Positions 9,595 through 18,368 of a stretch of 64,000 nucleotides of DNA are shown here, piece by piece (positions within the stretch are counted from its first letter, which is position 1; each line of letters starts with the position of its first letter). The stretch lies in NCBI GenBank assembly GCA_965216225.1, contig CBDCFF010000034.1:372001-436000 (forward strand), given 5' to 3'. Position numbers and translations under genes: made by a program. This DNA comes from 3107 sp965216225. Lineage in GTDB: Bacteria > Pseudomonadota > Alphaproteobacteria > Rhodobacterales > Rhodobacteraceae. The notes below the pieces were generated by a model. That model was not told where the DNA came from, ran no database searches, and saw nothing but the letters and a program-made list of their open reading frames with translations.

Positions 9595-10186
9595 TAGACA
9601 TTCCAACCACTCTGTACCGATGAACTCCCGGTCGGCGAGCAAGGCGTCGATGGAGCAAGCCCCGAACAGGCGCAAATAACGCCGCATCAGCCCGATGCGC
9701 TGCGCCGGTGAAGAGTTGCCCGGATGGTCGAGCGAGACCCACATCAGCGGCACCCGAAACCGTCGCGTCACAATGGCCAGAACCAGAATGTTCACGTCTT
9801 TCGCGCCGAGTTTCCAGTTGGTCCGATCCAGGGCCAGAAGCTTTGGACGCGCAAGGTTGAGCAGGTGCACGATCAGTACTGCGACCACATCGCCATCAAG
9901 GCGGACATGCTGGAAGAACCGCTGCACACGGCGATAGTTGGACGCGTGTAACGCCGTCCCCGAGAACTGGCTCGCCAGATGGCTCAGGTTCACCGTCCGA
10001 CAGTTTGCCAGACCAGCGAGCAAAACCGCAAGCGTTTCCAGTCGTGTCTTGCTCAGATCAAAATGCGGGCGTAGCGTGGCGACCAGAGGGCTGAGGAGGA
10101 ATGCGAACATCACGAAGTTCCTTGTGCTCGAGAATCTTCAATTCAAACCCTTTTCCCCCCTCAACTCAAGTGCGTCGTGTACCGTG

Positions 10187-10274
10187 CGCGGTATGACAAG
10201 ACCGACACAAGCGACGCCGCGATGATCTACATTGCCGCCGTGCGATTCGCACTCAAGTGAATGTCAACAGGCCC
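10187..10274 (+). mobile_element. IS5-family remnant (transposase C-terminus and right end)
   Basis: From 10189 a short frame reads RYDKTDTSDAAMIYIAAVRF and ends with TGA at 10258-10260. This is the typical C-terminus of an IS5-family transposase (the RYDK…F…A…I motif). Just after it, the sequence GTCAACAGGCCC followed by TAA resembles the terminal repeat of that family plus its short target duplication. Everything upstream is replaced by the IS4 element, so this is only a fragment. Confidence 0.6.
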
Positions 10275-10386
10275 TAACCCGATTCGTCGAACATGAAACA
10301 GGCGGCGTTCGGATTTCGGAGGTTGGCAATCAACCGCGAAACCGGTATCAGGGGGGTTCTCGACACTCGCTTGCGGAGCAACGACG

Positions 10387-11757
10387 ATGAAACGGGTCTG
10401 GAACAGGTCTGACTGGCGCACGAAGCCACGGGTGCAGATGCCCGATTATACGGATCAGGCAAGGCTGAACGCTGTCGAGGCGCAGCTTGCAAAATATCCG
10501 CCGCTGGTCTTTGCTGGCGAAGCGCGAAAACTGAAAGCCGCGCTTGGCAAGGTATCGCGCGGAAAGGCTTTCCTCCTGCAAGGCGGCGATTGCGCCGAGA
10601 GCTTTTCTGAATTCTCCGCCGACAATATTCGCGACACGTTCAAGGTCATGCTGCAAATGGCCATGGTCCTGACCTATGGCGCCAAGGTTCCGGTGGTGAA
10701 GATCGGCCGCATGGCCGGGCAGTTCGCCAAGCCGCGTTCGGCGCCGACCGAGGTCGGGAACGGGGGGGAGCTGCCAAGCTACCGCGGCGACATCATCAAC
10801 GATCTGGAATTCACCGCCGACGCGCGCACCCCCGATCCCGAAAAGATGTTGCAGGCTTTCACACAGTCGGCGGCGACCCTGAATCTGCTTCGCGCCTTTT
10901 CCACCGGCGGCTATGCCGATGTGCATCAGGTCCACGCCTGGACACTGGGCTTTACCGATCACGAGGACGCGGCGCGCTATCGTGACATGGCCGACAGAAT
11001 TTCGGATTCGCTGGATTTCATGTCGGCGGCGGGCGTCGATGGCGACCGTGCGCATACGCTCAGGACGGTGGATTTCTACACCAGTCACGAGGCCCTGCTG
11101 CTGGAATACGAAGAGGCCCTCTGCCGCATCGATTCCACCACCGGCAAACCGGTGGCAGGGTCCGGGCACATGATCTGGATCGGCGACCGCACACGCCAGC
11201 CCGACGGCGCGCATGTGGAGTTCGCGCGCGGCGTTCAGAACCCGATCGGCCTGAAATGCGGCCCCGGCATCGCTGCGGACGATCTGAAAATCCTGATGGA
11301 GAAGCTGAACCCGGAAAACGAGGCCGGGCGTCTGACGCTGATCGCGCGCTTTGGCGCGGGATCGGTCGGCGATCACCTGCCGCGCCTGATCAGGGCGGTG
11401 CAATCGGCGGGGGCCAGTGTCGTCTGGTCCTGCGACCCGATGCACGGCAACACCATCAAGTCGTCCTCGGGCTACAAGACCCGCCCGTTCGAATCCGTGC
11501 TGCGCGAGGTTCAGGAATTCTTTGCCATTCACAAGGCCGAGGGAACCATCCCCGGCGGTGTGCATTTCGAGATGACAGGCAAGGATGTGACCGAATGCAC
11601 CGGCGGCGTGCGCGCGGTGACGGACGAGGATCTGTCCGACCGGTATCACACCGCCTGCGACCCGCGCCTGAACGCCAGCCAGGCGCTGGAACTGGCCTTT
11701 CTGATCGCAGAGGAATTGTCAGCCAAACGGAAACAGGCGATGGCCAAGGCCGTCTGA
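10387..11757 (+). CDS. 3-deoxy-7-phosphoheptulonate (DAHP) synthase, class II
   Basis: This enzyme condenses phosphoenolpyruvate and erythrose-4-phosphate, the first step of the shikimate pathway to aromatic amino acids, in the cytoplasm. The 456-residue length is typical of plant/actinobacterial-type class II enzymes. Visible family motifs are LQGGDCAESF (near residue 62), KIGRMAGQFAKPRS (near 105), CDPMHGNT (near 350) and HFEMTGKDVTECTGG (near 395), the last ones holding metal and substrate ligands. The start ATG is preceded by GGAG about 8 bases away. It is the first intact core gene after the IS4/IS5 junction, so its native promoter may have been altered by those insertions. Confidence 0.93.
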   Translation: MKRVWNRSDWRTKPRVQMPDYTDQARLNAVEAQLAKYPPLVFAGEARKLKAALGKVSRGKAFLLQGGDCAESFSEFSADNIRDTFKVMLQMAMVLTYGAKVPVVKIGRMAGQFAKPRSAPTEVGNGGELPSYRGDIINDLEFTADARTPDPEKMLQAFTQSAATLNLLRAFSTGGYADVHQVHAWTLGFTDHEDAARYRDMADRISDSLDFMSAAGVDGDRAHTLRTVDFYTSHEALLLEYEEALCRIDSTTGKPVAGSGHMIWIGDRTRQPDGAHVEFARGVQNPIGLKCGPGIAADDLKILMEKLNPENEAGRLTLIARFGAGSVGDHLPRLIRAVQSAGASVVWSCDPMHGNTIKSSSGYKTRPFESVLREVQEFFAIHKAEGTIPGGVHFEMTGKDVTECTGGVRAVTDEDLSDRYHTACDPRLNASQALELAFLIAEELSAKRKQAMAKAV

Positions 11758-11889
11758 CCCCTTCTGCCGGACGATCCTGCGGCGCGGAATTTGCTTTGCG
11801 CACGGTTGATTGCCGGGGCGTTGACAGTGCATGGTCCGGTTCGGATCGGATCGGATCGGGCGGGAATCCTTACATATGGTCAATCTCCC

Positions 11890-12780
11890 ATGACATCATC
11901 AATGACCGGCTACGCCAGCGCGCAAGGACAGGGGGAAGGTTATGGCTGGTCGTGGGAGCTGCGCGGCGTGAACGGCAGGGGGTTCGACCTGCGCCTTCGG
12001 ACGCCCGATTGGATCGAAGGTCTGGAACCCGCGCTGAGAGGACGCCTTGCGAAGAATATCGCGCGTGGAAGCGTGACCCTGACCCTGCGCGTGGTGCGCG
12101 AAGACGCGGCCGAGGCGCCGGGGATCGACGGCAATGCGCTGTCGCAAACGCTGGATGCCATATCGCGGGTAGAGGAACAGGCGCGCCAGCGGGGTGTTCG
12201 CCTCAGACCGTGCAGCGCGGCAGAGATACTTGCGCAGCATGGGGTGCCGGCGACGGAAACCGGCGCGCCGGACACGGGCAGGCTGCGCGGCGCCATCCTG
12301 ACCGATCTGATGCCGCTGATCGCGGCGTTCAACCGGATGCGGGCGACGGAAGGCGTTGCGCTTTCCGCAATTCTGACAGGGCAACTGTGCGCTGTGGAAA
12401 CGCTCATCGAGCGCGCGCGGAAACTGGGTGTCGCCGGAAGGGACAGGGCCGCCGCCGCCCTGCAAGGGGCGCTGGCGCGGGTTCTGGAAAACAGCACCGG
12501 CGCGGCGCCGGACCGCATTGCCCAGGAACTTGCGCTGATCGCAGTGAAAACCGATGTGACAGAGGAACTGGATCGCCTCTCTGCCCATATCGCCGCCGCC
12601 CGCGACCTGCTGGCAACAGAAAGGCCGGTCGGTCGCAAGCTCGATTTCCTGATGCAGGAGTGCAACCGCGAGGCCAACACGCTCTGCTCCAAATCGCAGT
12701 TCAGCGAACTGACCCGGATCGGGCTTGACCTGAAGGTCGCCATGGATCAGATGCGGGAGCAGGTTCAGAACGTGGAATAG
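11890..12780 (+). CDS. yicC: YicC family endoribonuclease-like protein
   Basis: The product is 296 residues. It starts MTSSMTGYASAQG and continues WELRGVNGRGFDLRLR, the strongly conserved YicC N-terminus; the C-terminus (KLDFLMQECNREANTL… DLKVAMDQMREQVQNVE) is the family's second conserved block (DUF1732). Escherichia coli YicC has been described as an endoribonuclease acting on regulatory RNA. The ATG at 11890 was chosen because conservation begins exactly there; an upstream in-frame extension to 11791 shows no similarity to the family. The next gene, gmk, follows after 2 bases, a linkage seen widely in proteobacteria. Confidence 0.92.
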   Translation: MTSSMTGYASAQGQGEGYGWSWELRGVNGRGFDLRLRTPDWIEGLEPALRGRLAKNIARGSVTLTLRVVREDAAEAPGIDGNALSQTLDAISRVEEQARQRGVRLRPCSAAEILAQHGVPATETGAPDTGRLRGAILTDLMPLIAAFNRMRATEGVALSAILTGQLCAVETLIERARKLGVAGRDRAAAALQGALARVLENSTGAAPDRIAQELALIAVKTDVTEELDRLSAHIAAARDLLATERPVGRKLDFLMQECNREANTLCSKSQFSELTRIGLDLKVAMDQMREQVQNVE

Positions 12781-12782
12781 TC

Positions 12783-13424
12783 ATGGCGGATCGGCGCGGT
12801 CTTCTCATCATCCTCTCATCCCCGTCGGGCGCAGGGAAATCGACACTGGCGCGAAGGCTGCGCGACTGGGATTCGAGTATAGAATTTTCGGTTTCCGCGA
12901 CAACGCGCGCACCGCGCAAGGGCGAGGTGGACGGAGAGGATTATCATTTCATCTCCGAACCGGAATTCAGGGCGCGGGTCGCGGATGGGCAGATGCTGGA
13001 ACATGCCCATGTCTTCGGCAATTTCTATGGCTCGCCGCTTGCGCCCGTGAATGACGCCGTGAATGCGGGCCGCGATGTGCTGTTCGACATTGACTGGCAG
13101 GGCGCACAACAGATCAAGGAATCCGCATTGCGCGATCATGTCATGTCGATCTTTCTGCTGCCCCCGTCAATCATCGAACTGCGCCGCCGGTTGATCGCGC
13201 GCGGCAAGGACACCGATGGGACCATCGGAAAACGGATGCAGAAAAGCTGGGACGAAATCAGCCATTGGGACAGCTATAATCATGTTCTGATCAACGATGA
13301 TCTCGATACGACGGAAAGGCGCCTGAAGACAATCGTTGCGGCCGAGCGGTTGCGCCGGAACCAGCAGCCCGGATTGCTGGGCCATGTTCGCCGACTTCAT
13401 GCAGAGTTCGAGGAAAGGCAATGA
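12783..13424 (+). CDS. gmk: Guanylate kinase
   Basis: It phosphorylates GMP to GDP using ATP and is essential for guanine nucleotide supply. The 213 residues match the usual length. The P-loop SSPSGAGKSTL lies near residues 12-22, the GMP-binding segment SATTRAPRKGEVDGEDYHF near 38-56, and FDIDWQGAQQIKE near 100. It starts 2 bases after yicC and overlaps the next gene by 4 bases (ATGA), which indicates translational coupling. Confidence 0.96.
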   Translation: MADRRGLLIILSSPSGAGKSTLARRLRDWDSSIEFSVSATTRAPRKGEVDGEDYHFISEPEFRARVADGQMLEHAHVFGNFYGSPLAPVNDAVNAGRDVLFDIDWQGAQQIKESALRDHVMSIFLLPPSIIELRRRLIARGKDTDGTIGKRMQKSWDEISHWDSYNHVLINDDLDTTERRLKTIVAAERLRRNQQPGLLGHVRRLHAEFEERQ

Positions 13425-13942
13425 CCCTCCATGCTCTGGACGGGATTGCCCCGGATGTCGCGCCGGATTGCTGGATCGCCCCGGACGCGGGCCTGATCGG
13501 CAAGGTCACGATTGCAGACGGGGCGTCTGTCTGGTTTGGCGCGATCCTGCGCGGCGACAATGAACGGATCGCGTTGGGGCAGGGCAGCAACATTCAGGAA
13601 AACTGTGTTCTGCACACGGATATGGGCTATCCCCTGACCATCGGAGTCAACTGCACGATCGGTCACAAGGTCATGCTGCACGGATGCACGATTGGCGACC
13701 GGTCGCTGATCGGCATGGGGGCCATCGTCCTGAACGGCGCCCGGATCGGTTGCGATTGCCTGATCGGGGCCGGGGCGCTGATTACCGAAGGCAGGGAAAT
13801 TCCCGACGGATCGCTGGTGGTCGGGATGCCCGGAAAGGTCATCCGGCCACTGGATTCAACTGAAATACAGGGTCTTTTGGCCTCTGCCGAAGGTTATCGC
13901 GCGAAAATGCGGCGATTCCGGGCCGGGCTGAAATCCCTATGA
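13421..13942 (+). CDS. Gamma carbonic anhydrase-family hexapeptide protein (YrdA/PaaY-like)
   Basis: This 173-residue left-handed beta-helix protein is built from hexapeptide repeats (IGKVTIADGASVWFGA, IGHKVMLHGCTIGD, SLIGMGAIVLNGARIG). The His residues in GHKVMLHG fit the metal ligands of gamma-class carbonic anhydrases and YrdA/PaaY relatives; whether it hydrates CO2 cannot be told from sequence. It is coupled to gmk by a 4-base overlap. Its last 6 bases overlap the 3' end of the convergent histidine kinase gene. Confidence 0.88.
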   Translation: MTLHALDGIAPDVAPDCWIAPDAGLIGKVTIADGASVWFGAILRGDNERIALGQGSNIQENCVLHTDMGYPLTIGVNCTIGHKVMLHGCTIGDRSLIGMGAIVLNGARIGCDCLIGAGALITEGREIPDGSLVVGMPGKVIRPLDSTEIQGLLASAEGYRAKMRRFRAGLKSL

Positions 13943-14998
13943 GCGCGCCGCGCCCCGGTCGGCGGGCAGAAAAACACTGAACCGGCTGCCTTTTCCCGTC
14001 GCGCTCTGTATCCGCATATACCCCCGGTGGCGGTTGATGATGTGCTTGACAATCGCCAGGCCCAGCCCGGTTCCGCCGGCTTCCCGAGAGCGGTGATCGT
14101 CGATGCGATAGAAGCGTTCGGTCAGCCGCGCCACATGTTCGTCGGGAATGCCTTCGCCGCTGTCGATGACATCTATGCGCACTCCCCGCCCGCGCAGCCG
14201 CGCATCCCTTTCGGTCGCCGAGACGGCAACCGTGACCCGCCCGCCGCTGCCGCCATATTTGATGCCGTTTTCGATCAGGTTGATGAATACCTGCTGAAGC
14301 TGATCCGCGTCTCCGGGTAGAATCACATCCCCATCCGGCATGTCCAGTTCAAGCGCCACCCCGTTCTGCGTCGCCAGCGTGTGCAGCGTATCCACCGCCG
14401 ACTGAACGACCGCTCCGAGGTCGGTCTCGGTTCCGGGGCGCTGGCGTTCCTGGCTTTCCACCCTTGACAGCGAAAGCAGGTCCTGGATCAGGCGATCCAT
14501 GCGCGCGGCTTCCCGCCCCATGATTGCAAGGAACCTTTCGCGCGCCGCACCATCATCGCGCGCCGCGCCGCGCAATGTCTCGATAAACCCCAGCATGGCC
14601 GTCAGCGGCGTTCTGAGTTCATGGCCGACATTTGCAACGAAATCGCGGCGCATCTGATCCACGGTCCAAAGTTCCGTGACATCCTCGAAACTCACCACGA
14701 ACCCGGCGGCGGTTCCGTCCGCGCCAATGGGTGTGCAGCACAGTTTGTAACGCGCTTCGCGCCCCGCTTCGTTCGTTGAAAACCGGCCCTCTGCGGCAGA
14801 GGCGCTTTCGATTGCCCTGTCGATGGTTTCAAGAATCTCCGGCCGCCGCAGCACCGTCATGTAGGGCCGCCCCCTCAGGTTGTCACCGAAGAGCGCGACG
14901 GCGCGGCGGTTCATTTCCGCAATTCGTCTGTCCCGGTCGATCACAAGAAGGGCCAGCGGGATCGCCTCGACAACGGATGATATTCCGAAATGGTTCAT
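13937..14998 (-). CDS. PhoR-like sensor histidine kinase without membrane segments
   Basis: The 353 residues comprise an N-terminal PAS domain (about 5-115), a dimerisation domain with H-box VGHELRTPLTAM (near 147), an N-box FINLIENGIKYG, a G1 box VIDSGEGIP and a G2 box GGTGLGLAIVKHI. It resembles the phosphate-regulon kinase PhoR, which phosphorylates PhoB. No transmembrane helix is visible, so it is probably cytosolic or held by partners. In related genomes PhoR commonly sits with pst/phoU/phoB; here neither neighbour belongs to that system, so the partner regulator lies elsewhere and the PhoR assignment is by similarity only. Confidence 0.82.
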   Translation of the reverse strand: MNHFGISSVVEAIPLALLVIDRDRRIAEMNRRAVALFGDNLRGRPYMTVLRRPEILETIDRAIESASAAEGRFSTNEAGREARYKLCCTPIGADGTAAGFVVSFEDVTELWTVDQMRRDFVANVGHELRTPLTAMLGFIETLRGAARDDGAARERFLAIMGREAARMDRLIQDLLSLSRVESQERQRPGTETDLGAVVQSAVDTLHTLATQNGVALELDMPDGDVILPGDADQLQQVFINLIENGIKYGGSGGRVTVAVSATERDARLRGRGVRIDVIDSGEGIPDEHVARLTERFYRIDDHRSREAGGTGLGLAIVKHIINRHRGYMRIQSATGKGSRFSVFLPADRGAARS

Positions 14999-15088
14999 CC
15001 TGCATCACCGTGTTCGTGTCCGTGTCCGTGTTCGGTTTGAATGTCGGTCAAAGGCCGGCCCGATCACTGTTCTGGCGCATTCGGAAAT

Positions 15089-16267
15089 TCACGCGCTGCA
15101 ATTCCGGATAGCGGCCTCGAATTCCTCGCACAACAGCGCTGTGTCCTCGATCCCGACCGACACCCTGAAAAACCCCTCATTGATCCCGATTGCCTTTTGT
15201 GCCTCGGCGCTCAGGAACCGGTGCGATGAGGATACGGGGTGGCTCAGCGTCGTTCCCACATCGCCAAGCGTCGGTGCAAAGGCGATATTCCCGGCGGCCC
15301 TGACGAACCGGTTGGCGGCGGCGCGCCCGCCCCCGATTTCAAAGCTGACCATGTTGCCGCAACGCTCGCCGAACAGGTCAGCCGCCCGAACATGGTCCGG
15401 GTGATCGGGGCGCGACGGATGCAGCACCCGCGTGACCCCCGGCAAAGCCGACAGATGCCCTGCCAGGATGCGGGCGTTCGCCTCTGCCCTGTCATGGCGC
15501 AGGTCAAAGGAATAGAGACCTCTTTCAGCCAGCCAGCAATCGAACGGGCTGGCTGTCAGGCCCCATGTCACCGACAATGTGCGCGCCGCCTCATTCACGG
15601 CGGGGTCGCGCGCCGCCAGGTATCCCAACGTGACATCCGAGTGCCCGGCAAGCAGCTTGGTCACCGAATGAACGACAATGTCGGCGCCCAGTTCAAAGGG
15701 GCGAAAGGCGCGCGGTGTCGTGAACGTGTTGTCAACGATCAGCGTCAGCCCCTTTTCACGCGCAATTCCGGCAATCCCTTTCATGTCCGCGACGCGCAGG
15801 GTGGGGTTGGAAACCGCTTCAACCAGAATGACCCTGGTTTCCGGCCTGACCGCCTGCGCGATCCGGGCGGAGTCCGTCGGATCGGCGAAACCGGCTGTTA
15901 TCCCGAAGCGCGGCAGATCCTCTGTCAGCAACCGCAGCGAACGACCGTAAAGCTGATCGGCGGCGACGACGTGATCGCCGGTTTTCAGAACGGCAAGCAG
16001 GGCCGCCAGCACGGCGGACATGCCCGAACCCGTCATGATGCCGCCGCTGATCCCCTCCATCCCGTCGATCTTGCGCGCCAGAACGTCGGCATTCGGATGC
16101 CCTTCGCGCGCATATGTATAGCCGCCGGTTCGTCCCTCATACTGCGCATCCAGCGCATCCGGGCTTTCCGACGCATAAACAACCGAAGGCTGCAACGGCG
16201 TGGCGACGGCGCGGCTGGCGCTGTCGGGCCAGGGGGTTCGACGGACGAGGGAAGGGGGTCTTGTCAT
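15089..16267 (-). CDS. Trans-sulfuration family PLP enzyme (cystathionine gamma-synthase/methionine gamma-lyase-like)
   Basis: The product is 392 residues from the ATG at 16267. Motifs of the Cys/Met metabolism PLP family are present: YTYAREGHPNADVLARK (substrate/cofactor region, near 48), SGMSAVLAALLAVLKTGD (near 82), VEAVSNPTLRVAD and VDNTFTTP (cofactor Asp), and SVTKLLAGHSDVTLG with the Schiff-base Lys (near 190). The family includes cystathionine gamma-synthase, O-acyl-homoserine sulfhydrylases and gamma-lyases, and sequence alone does not separate them here. A longer in-frame start at 16372 exists, but conservation begins near MTRPPSLVRRTPWP. The gene stands alone, divergent from ppx. 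Confidence 0.87.
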   Translation of the reverse strand: MTRPPSLVRRTPWPDSASRAVATPLQPSVVYASESPDALDAQYEGRTGGYTYAREGHPNADVLARKIDGMEGISGGIMTGSGMSAVLAALLAVLKTGDHVVAADQLYGRSLRLLTEDLPRFGITAGFADPTDSARIAQAVRPETRVILVEAVSNPTLRVADMKGIAGIAREKGLTLIVDNTFTTPRAFRPFELGADIVVHSVTKLLAGHSDVTLGYLAARDPAVNEAARTLSVTWGLTASPFDCWLAERGLYSFDLRHDRAEANARILAGHLSALPGVTRVLHPSRPDHPDHVRAADLFGERCGNMVSFEIGGGRAAANRFVRAAGNIAFAPTLGDVGTTLSHPVSSSHRFLSAEAQKAIGINEGFFRVSVGIEDTALLCEEFEAAIRNCSA

Positions 16268-16423
16268 GGTGCATGTCCCGCAGGGGTTTCCGACAGTATC
16301 TTGTCCGACACGCCAGTCTTGTCCGATGATCGGCGGAATGTCGAGACCGGACAATTCCTTCCTCCGGCTCAAAAGCCGGCTTGATCCGTTTCGGAGCGCG
16401 GTCTAAGCTCCGCCCAACTCGAA

Positions 16424-17560
16424 ATGGAGGGCGACGGAATGGTGCCCAGGCGTCCGAAAGGCGTGGGCGCGTTCCCGAAGGTGGTTGCAACCCCTGCGCC
16501 GGACCGTCCGGATTCAGCGGGGCTGTACGCCGCTCTGGATCTGGGCACGAATTCATGCCGAATGCTGGTGGCCCAGCCAAGGGGCAATCAGTTTCATGTG
16601 GTTGACAGTTTTTCCAAATCCGTGCAACTCGGCGCGGGGCTGGAGGCGACGGGCTGCCTGTCCCGTCAATCCATCCATCGCACGATTCAGGCGCTGCGCA
16701 TCTGCCGGAAAAAACTGCAACACCATAATGTCAGACGAATGCGCCTGGTCGCGACAGAGGCTTGCCGCCGGGCGATGAATGCCGGGGATTTCATCGCTCA
16801 CGTCAAACGCGAAACCGGTTTGGGGCTGGAAATCATAGAACCGGAGGAAGAGGCGCGCCTGGCCGTCGCCAGTTGCGCCCCCCTGGTGTCCGCGCGAACA
16901 GAGCAGTTGCTGGTCGTTGACATTGGCGGCGGCTCGACGGAACTGGTCTGGATCGACCTGTCGCGGGTGCCGAAGGTCGAACGCCCGCGCGCAATCATGC
17001 GGCTTCACACCGGTTTTGCACCCAGAGAGGGCATTCCGTTTCCGGCGGCGCGCGTTGTGGACTGGATATCCGTCCCGCTGGGCGTCACCACCTTGCAGGA
17101 GCAGTTCAACGATGTCGGCGACGATTCCGCGCGATTTGCCCTGATGAGCTGGTTTTTTGAGGAAAATCTGCGCGAATTCACCCCCTACGATTATGAAGGC
17201 GAGCATTTGCGCGAAGGGTTTCAGATCATCGGAACGTCGGGCACGGTCACGACTGTCGCCGCCACGCATCTGGGCCTTCGGCGCTATGACCGGAACAAGG
17301 TTGACGGCCTCAGGATGACGACAGACCAGATTGATGCGGTGATCCGGAGCTATCTGGACCTCGGTTCGGAAGGACGGCGGCGCGACCCGCGAATCGGTCG
17401 CGACAGGTCGGTGCTGATCATGTCCGGTTCCGCCATCCTGCAAGCGCTCATGCGGGTCTGGCCGACAAATGAGTTGTCGGTTGCGGATCGCGGCCTGCGG
17501 GAGGGTCTGCTATATGCGCTGATGAACGCCGATGGCGTGCTTGAAGACGGGCATTTCTGA
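16424..17560 (+). CDS. Ppx/GppA family exopolyphosphatase
   Basis: These proteins hydrolyse inorganic polyphosphate and/or pppGpp. The 378-residue protein has the actin-like ATPase fold motifs ALDLGTNSCRMLVA (near 37-50), VVDIGGGSTEL (near 163-173) and IGTSGTVTTVAA (near 268-279). The length matches the short single-module alphaproteobacterial form, without the HD-like C-terminal domain of E. coli Ppx. An in-frame ATG at 16439 is an alternative start because the first 30 residues are poorly constrained. rlmE follows after 18 bases in the same direction. Confidence 0.88.
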   Translation: MEGDGMVPRRPKGVGAFPKVVATPAPDRPDSAGLYAALDLGTNSCRMLVAQPRGNQFHVVDSFSKSVQLGAGLEATGCLSRQSIHRTIQALRICRKKLQHHNVRRMRLVATEACRRAMNAGDFIAHVKRETGLGLEIIEPEEEARLAVASCAPLVSARTEQLLVVDIGGGSTELVWIDLSRVPKVERPRAIMRLHTGFAPREGIPFPAARVVDWISVPLGVTTLQEQFNDVGDDSARFALMSWFFEENLREFTPYDYEGEHLREGFQIIGTSGTVTTVAATHLGLRRYDRNKVDGLRMTTDQIDAVIRSYLDLGSEGRRRDPRIGRDRSVLIMSGSAILQALMRVWPTNELSVADRGLREGLLYALMNADGVLEDGHF

Positions 17561-17578
17561 ACGGTTCGGGACACTGAT

Positions 17579-18280
17579 ATGGTGAAGAAGACAAGCGGGC
17601 GCGGGCAGCGCGAACTGTTCGTCAGGGTCAAGACCGCGCGGGGCCGCAAGGCCGGTTCCATCCGCTGGCTGCAACGACAGTTGAACGACCCCTATGTGCG
17701 GCGCGCGAAAGCGGAAGGATACCGGGGCCGCGCCGCGTTCAAGATCATGGAGCTGGACGACAGGTATGGCTTTCTCGTGCCGGGCACCCGCGTTGTCGAT
17801 CTTGGCTGCGCTCCGGGCGGCTGGAGTCAGGTGGCGGTCAAGCGCATCAACGCGACCGGAGAGAAGCAGGGCGAGGCGACCGGCATCGTTCTCGGCGTCG
17901 ACCTGCAAGAGGTCGAACCGCTTGCGGGGGCGGTTTTCCATCAGCTTGACTTCATGGAGGATGACGCCGACCGGAAGGTAGGGGAATGGCTTGGCGGTAA
18001 GGCGGATGTGGTGATGTCGGACATGGCTGCGGCCTCTTCCGGCCACCGGCAGACCGACCATCTGAGGATCATCGCGCTGTGCGAGGCTGCGGCCTGTTTC
18101 GCTTTTGATGCGCTGGATGAAGGCGGCGCCTTTGTTGCAAAGGTGCTGGCTGGCGGGGCAGAGGGCGGTTTGCAGACGCTTCTGAAACGGAAATTCGCCA
18201 GGGTGGCAAATGTCAAACCGCCCTCCAGCCGGTCGGACAGTTCCGAAAAATTCGTTGTCGCTACGGGATTCAGGGGCTAG
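17579..18280 (+). CDS. rlmE: 23S rRNA 2'-O-ribose uridine methyltransferase RlmE (FtsJ/RrmJ)
   Basis: RlmE methylates U2552 in the A-loop of 23S rRNA in assembling 50S subunits. The product is 233 residues with a basic N-terminus. The SAM site is VVDLGCAPGGWSQVA (near 76-90). The catalytic K-D-K set is visible as AFKIMELDDRY (Lys near 56), VMSDMAAASSGHRQTDH (Asp) and AFVAKVLAGG (Lys). It probably forms a two-gene unit with the upstream Ppx/GppA gene. Confidence 0.95.
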   Translation: MVKKTSGRGQRELFVRVKTARGRKAGSIRWLQRQLNDPYVRRAKAEGYRGRAAFKIMELDDRYGFLVPGTRVVDLGCAPGGWSQVAVKRINATGEKQGEATGIVLGVDLQEVEPLAGAVFHQLDFMEDDADRKVGEWLGGKADVVMSDMAAASSGHRQTDHLRIIALCEAAACFAFDALDEGGAFVAKVLAGGAEGGLQTLLKRKFARVANVKPPSSRSDSSEKFVVATGFRG

Positions 18281-18368
18281 CGGCCCTTTGTCCGGCCATG
18301 GCCTTGCGGGCAATCGGCGGCACCGCAATCTTCATCATTGCGACACGGGCAAGGCGGCAACATCAACA

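Larger units (their letters stand above)
7971..10113 (-). pseudogene. IS4-family transposase split by IS630
   Basis: The N-terminal half is encoded from 10113 down to 9597 (LALDRTNWK with the first catalytic Asp, LLADREFIG with the second). The C-terminal half runs from about 8546 to 7971 and contains LYRKRSGIECLFADAK, which matches the IS4 pattern Y-(2)-R-(3)-E-(6)-K and supplies the catalytic Glu. The split falls at the TA where IS630 inserted; removing the insert restores one frame of about 370 residues. It is inactive as it stands but is otherwise nearly identical to copy 2. Confidence 0.85.
7958..10186 (-). mobile_element. IS4-family element, copy 1, interrupted by IS630
   Basis: The ends are inverted copies of CACGGTACACGAC (left at 7958, right ending 10186). 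Without the nested IS630 the element is about 1,181 bp, the same as copy 2 at 31456-36327. The transposase lies on the minus strand and carries the IS4 Y-R-E-K signature. The nine bases outside the left end (CACTGGCGC) and the right end (CGCGGTATG) do not match, whereas copy 2 has a perfect 9-bp duplication. This copy is therefore probably a recombination or deletion product and marks the join between relaxase DNA and chromosomal genes. Confidence 0.85.

Noticed and set aside
7958..10186. Composite transposon formed by the two IS4 copies carrying the core genes between them
   Set aside because: Copy 1 lacks the 9-bp duplication and copy 2 has its own perfect one from an independent insertion, so a single composite transposition of 10-31 kb is not supported.
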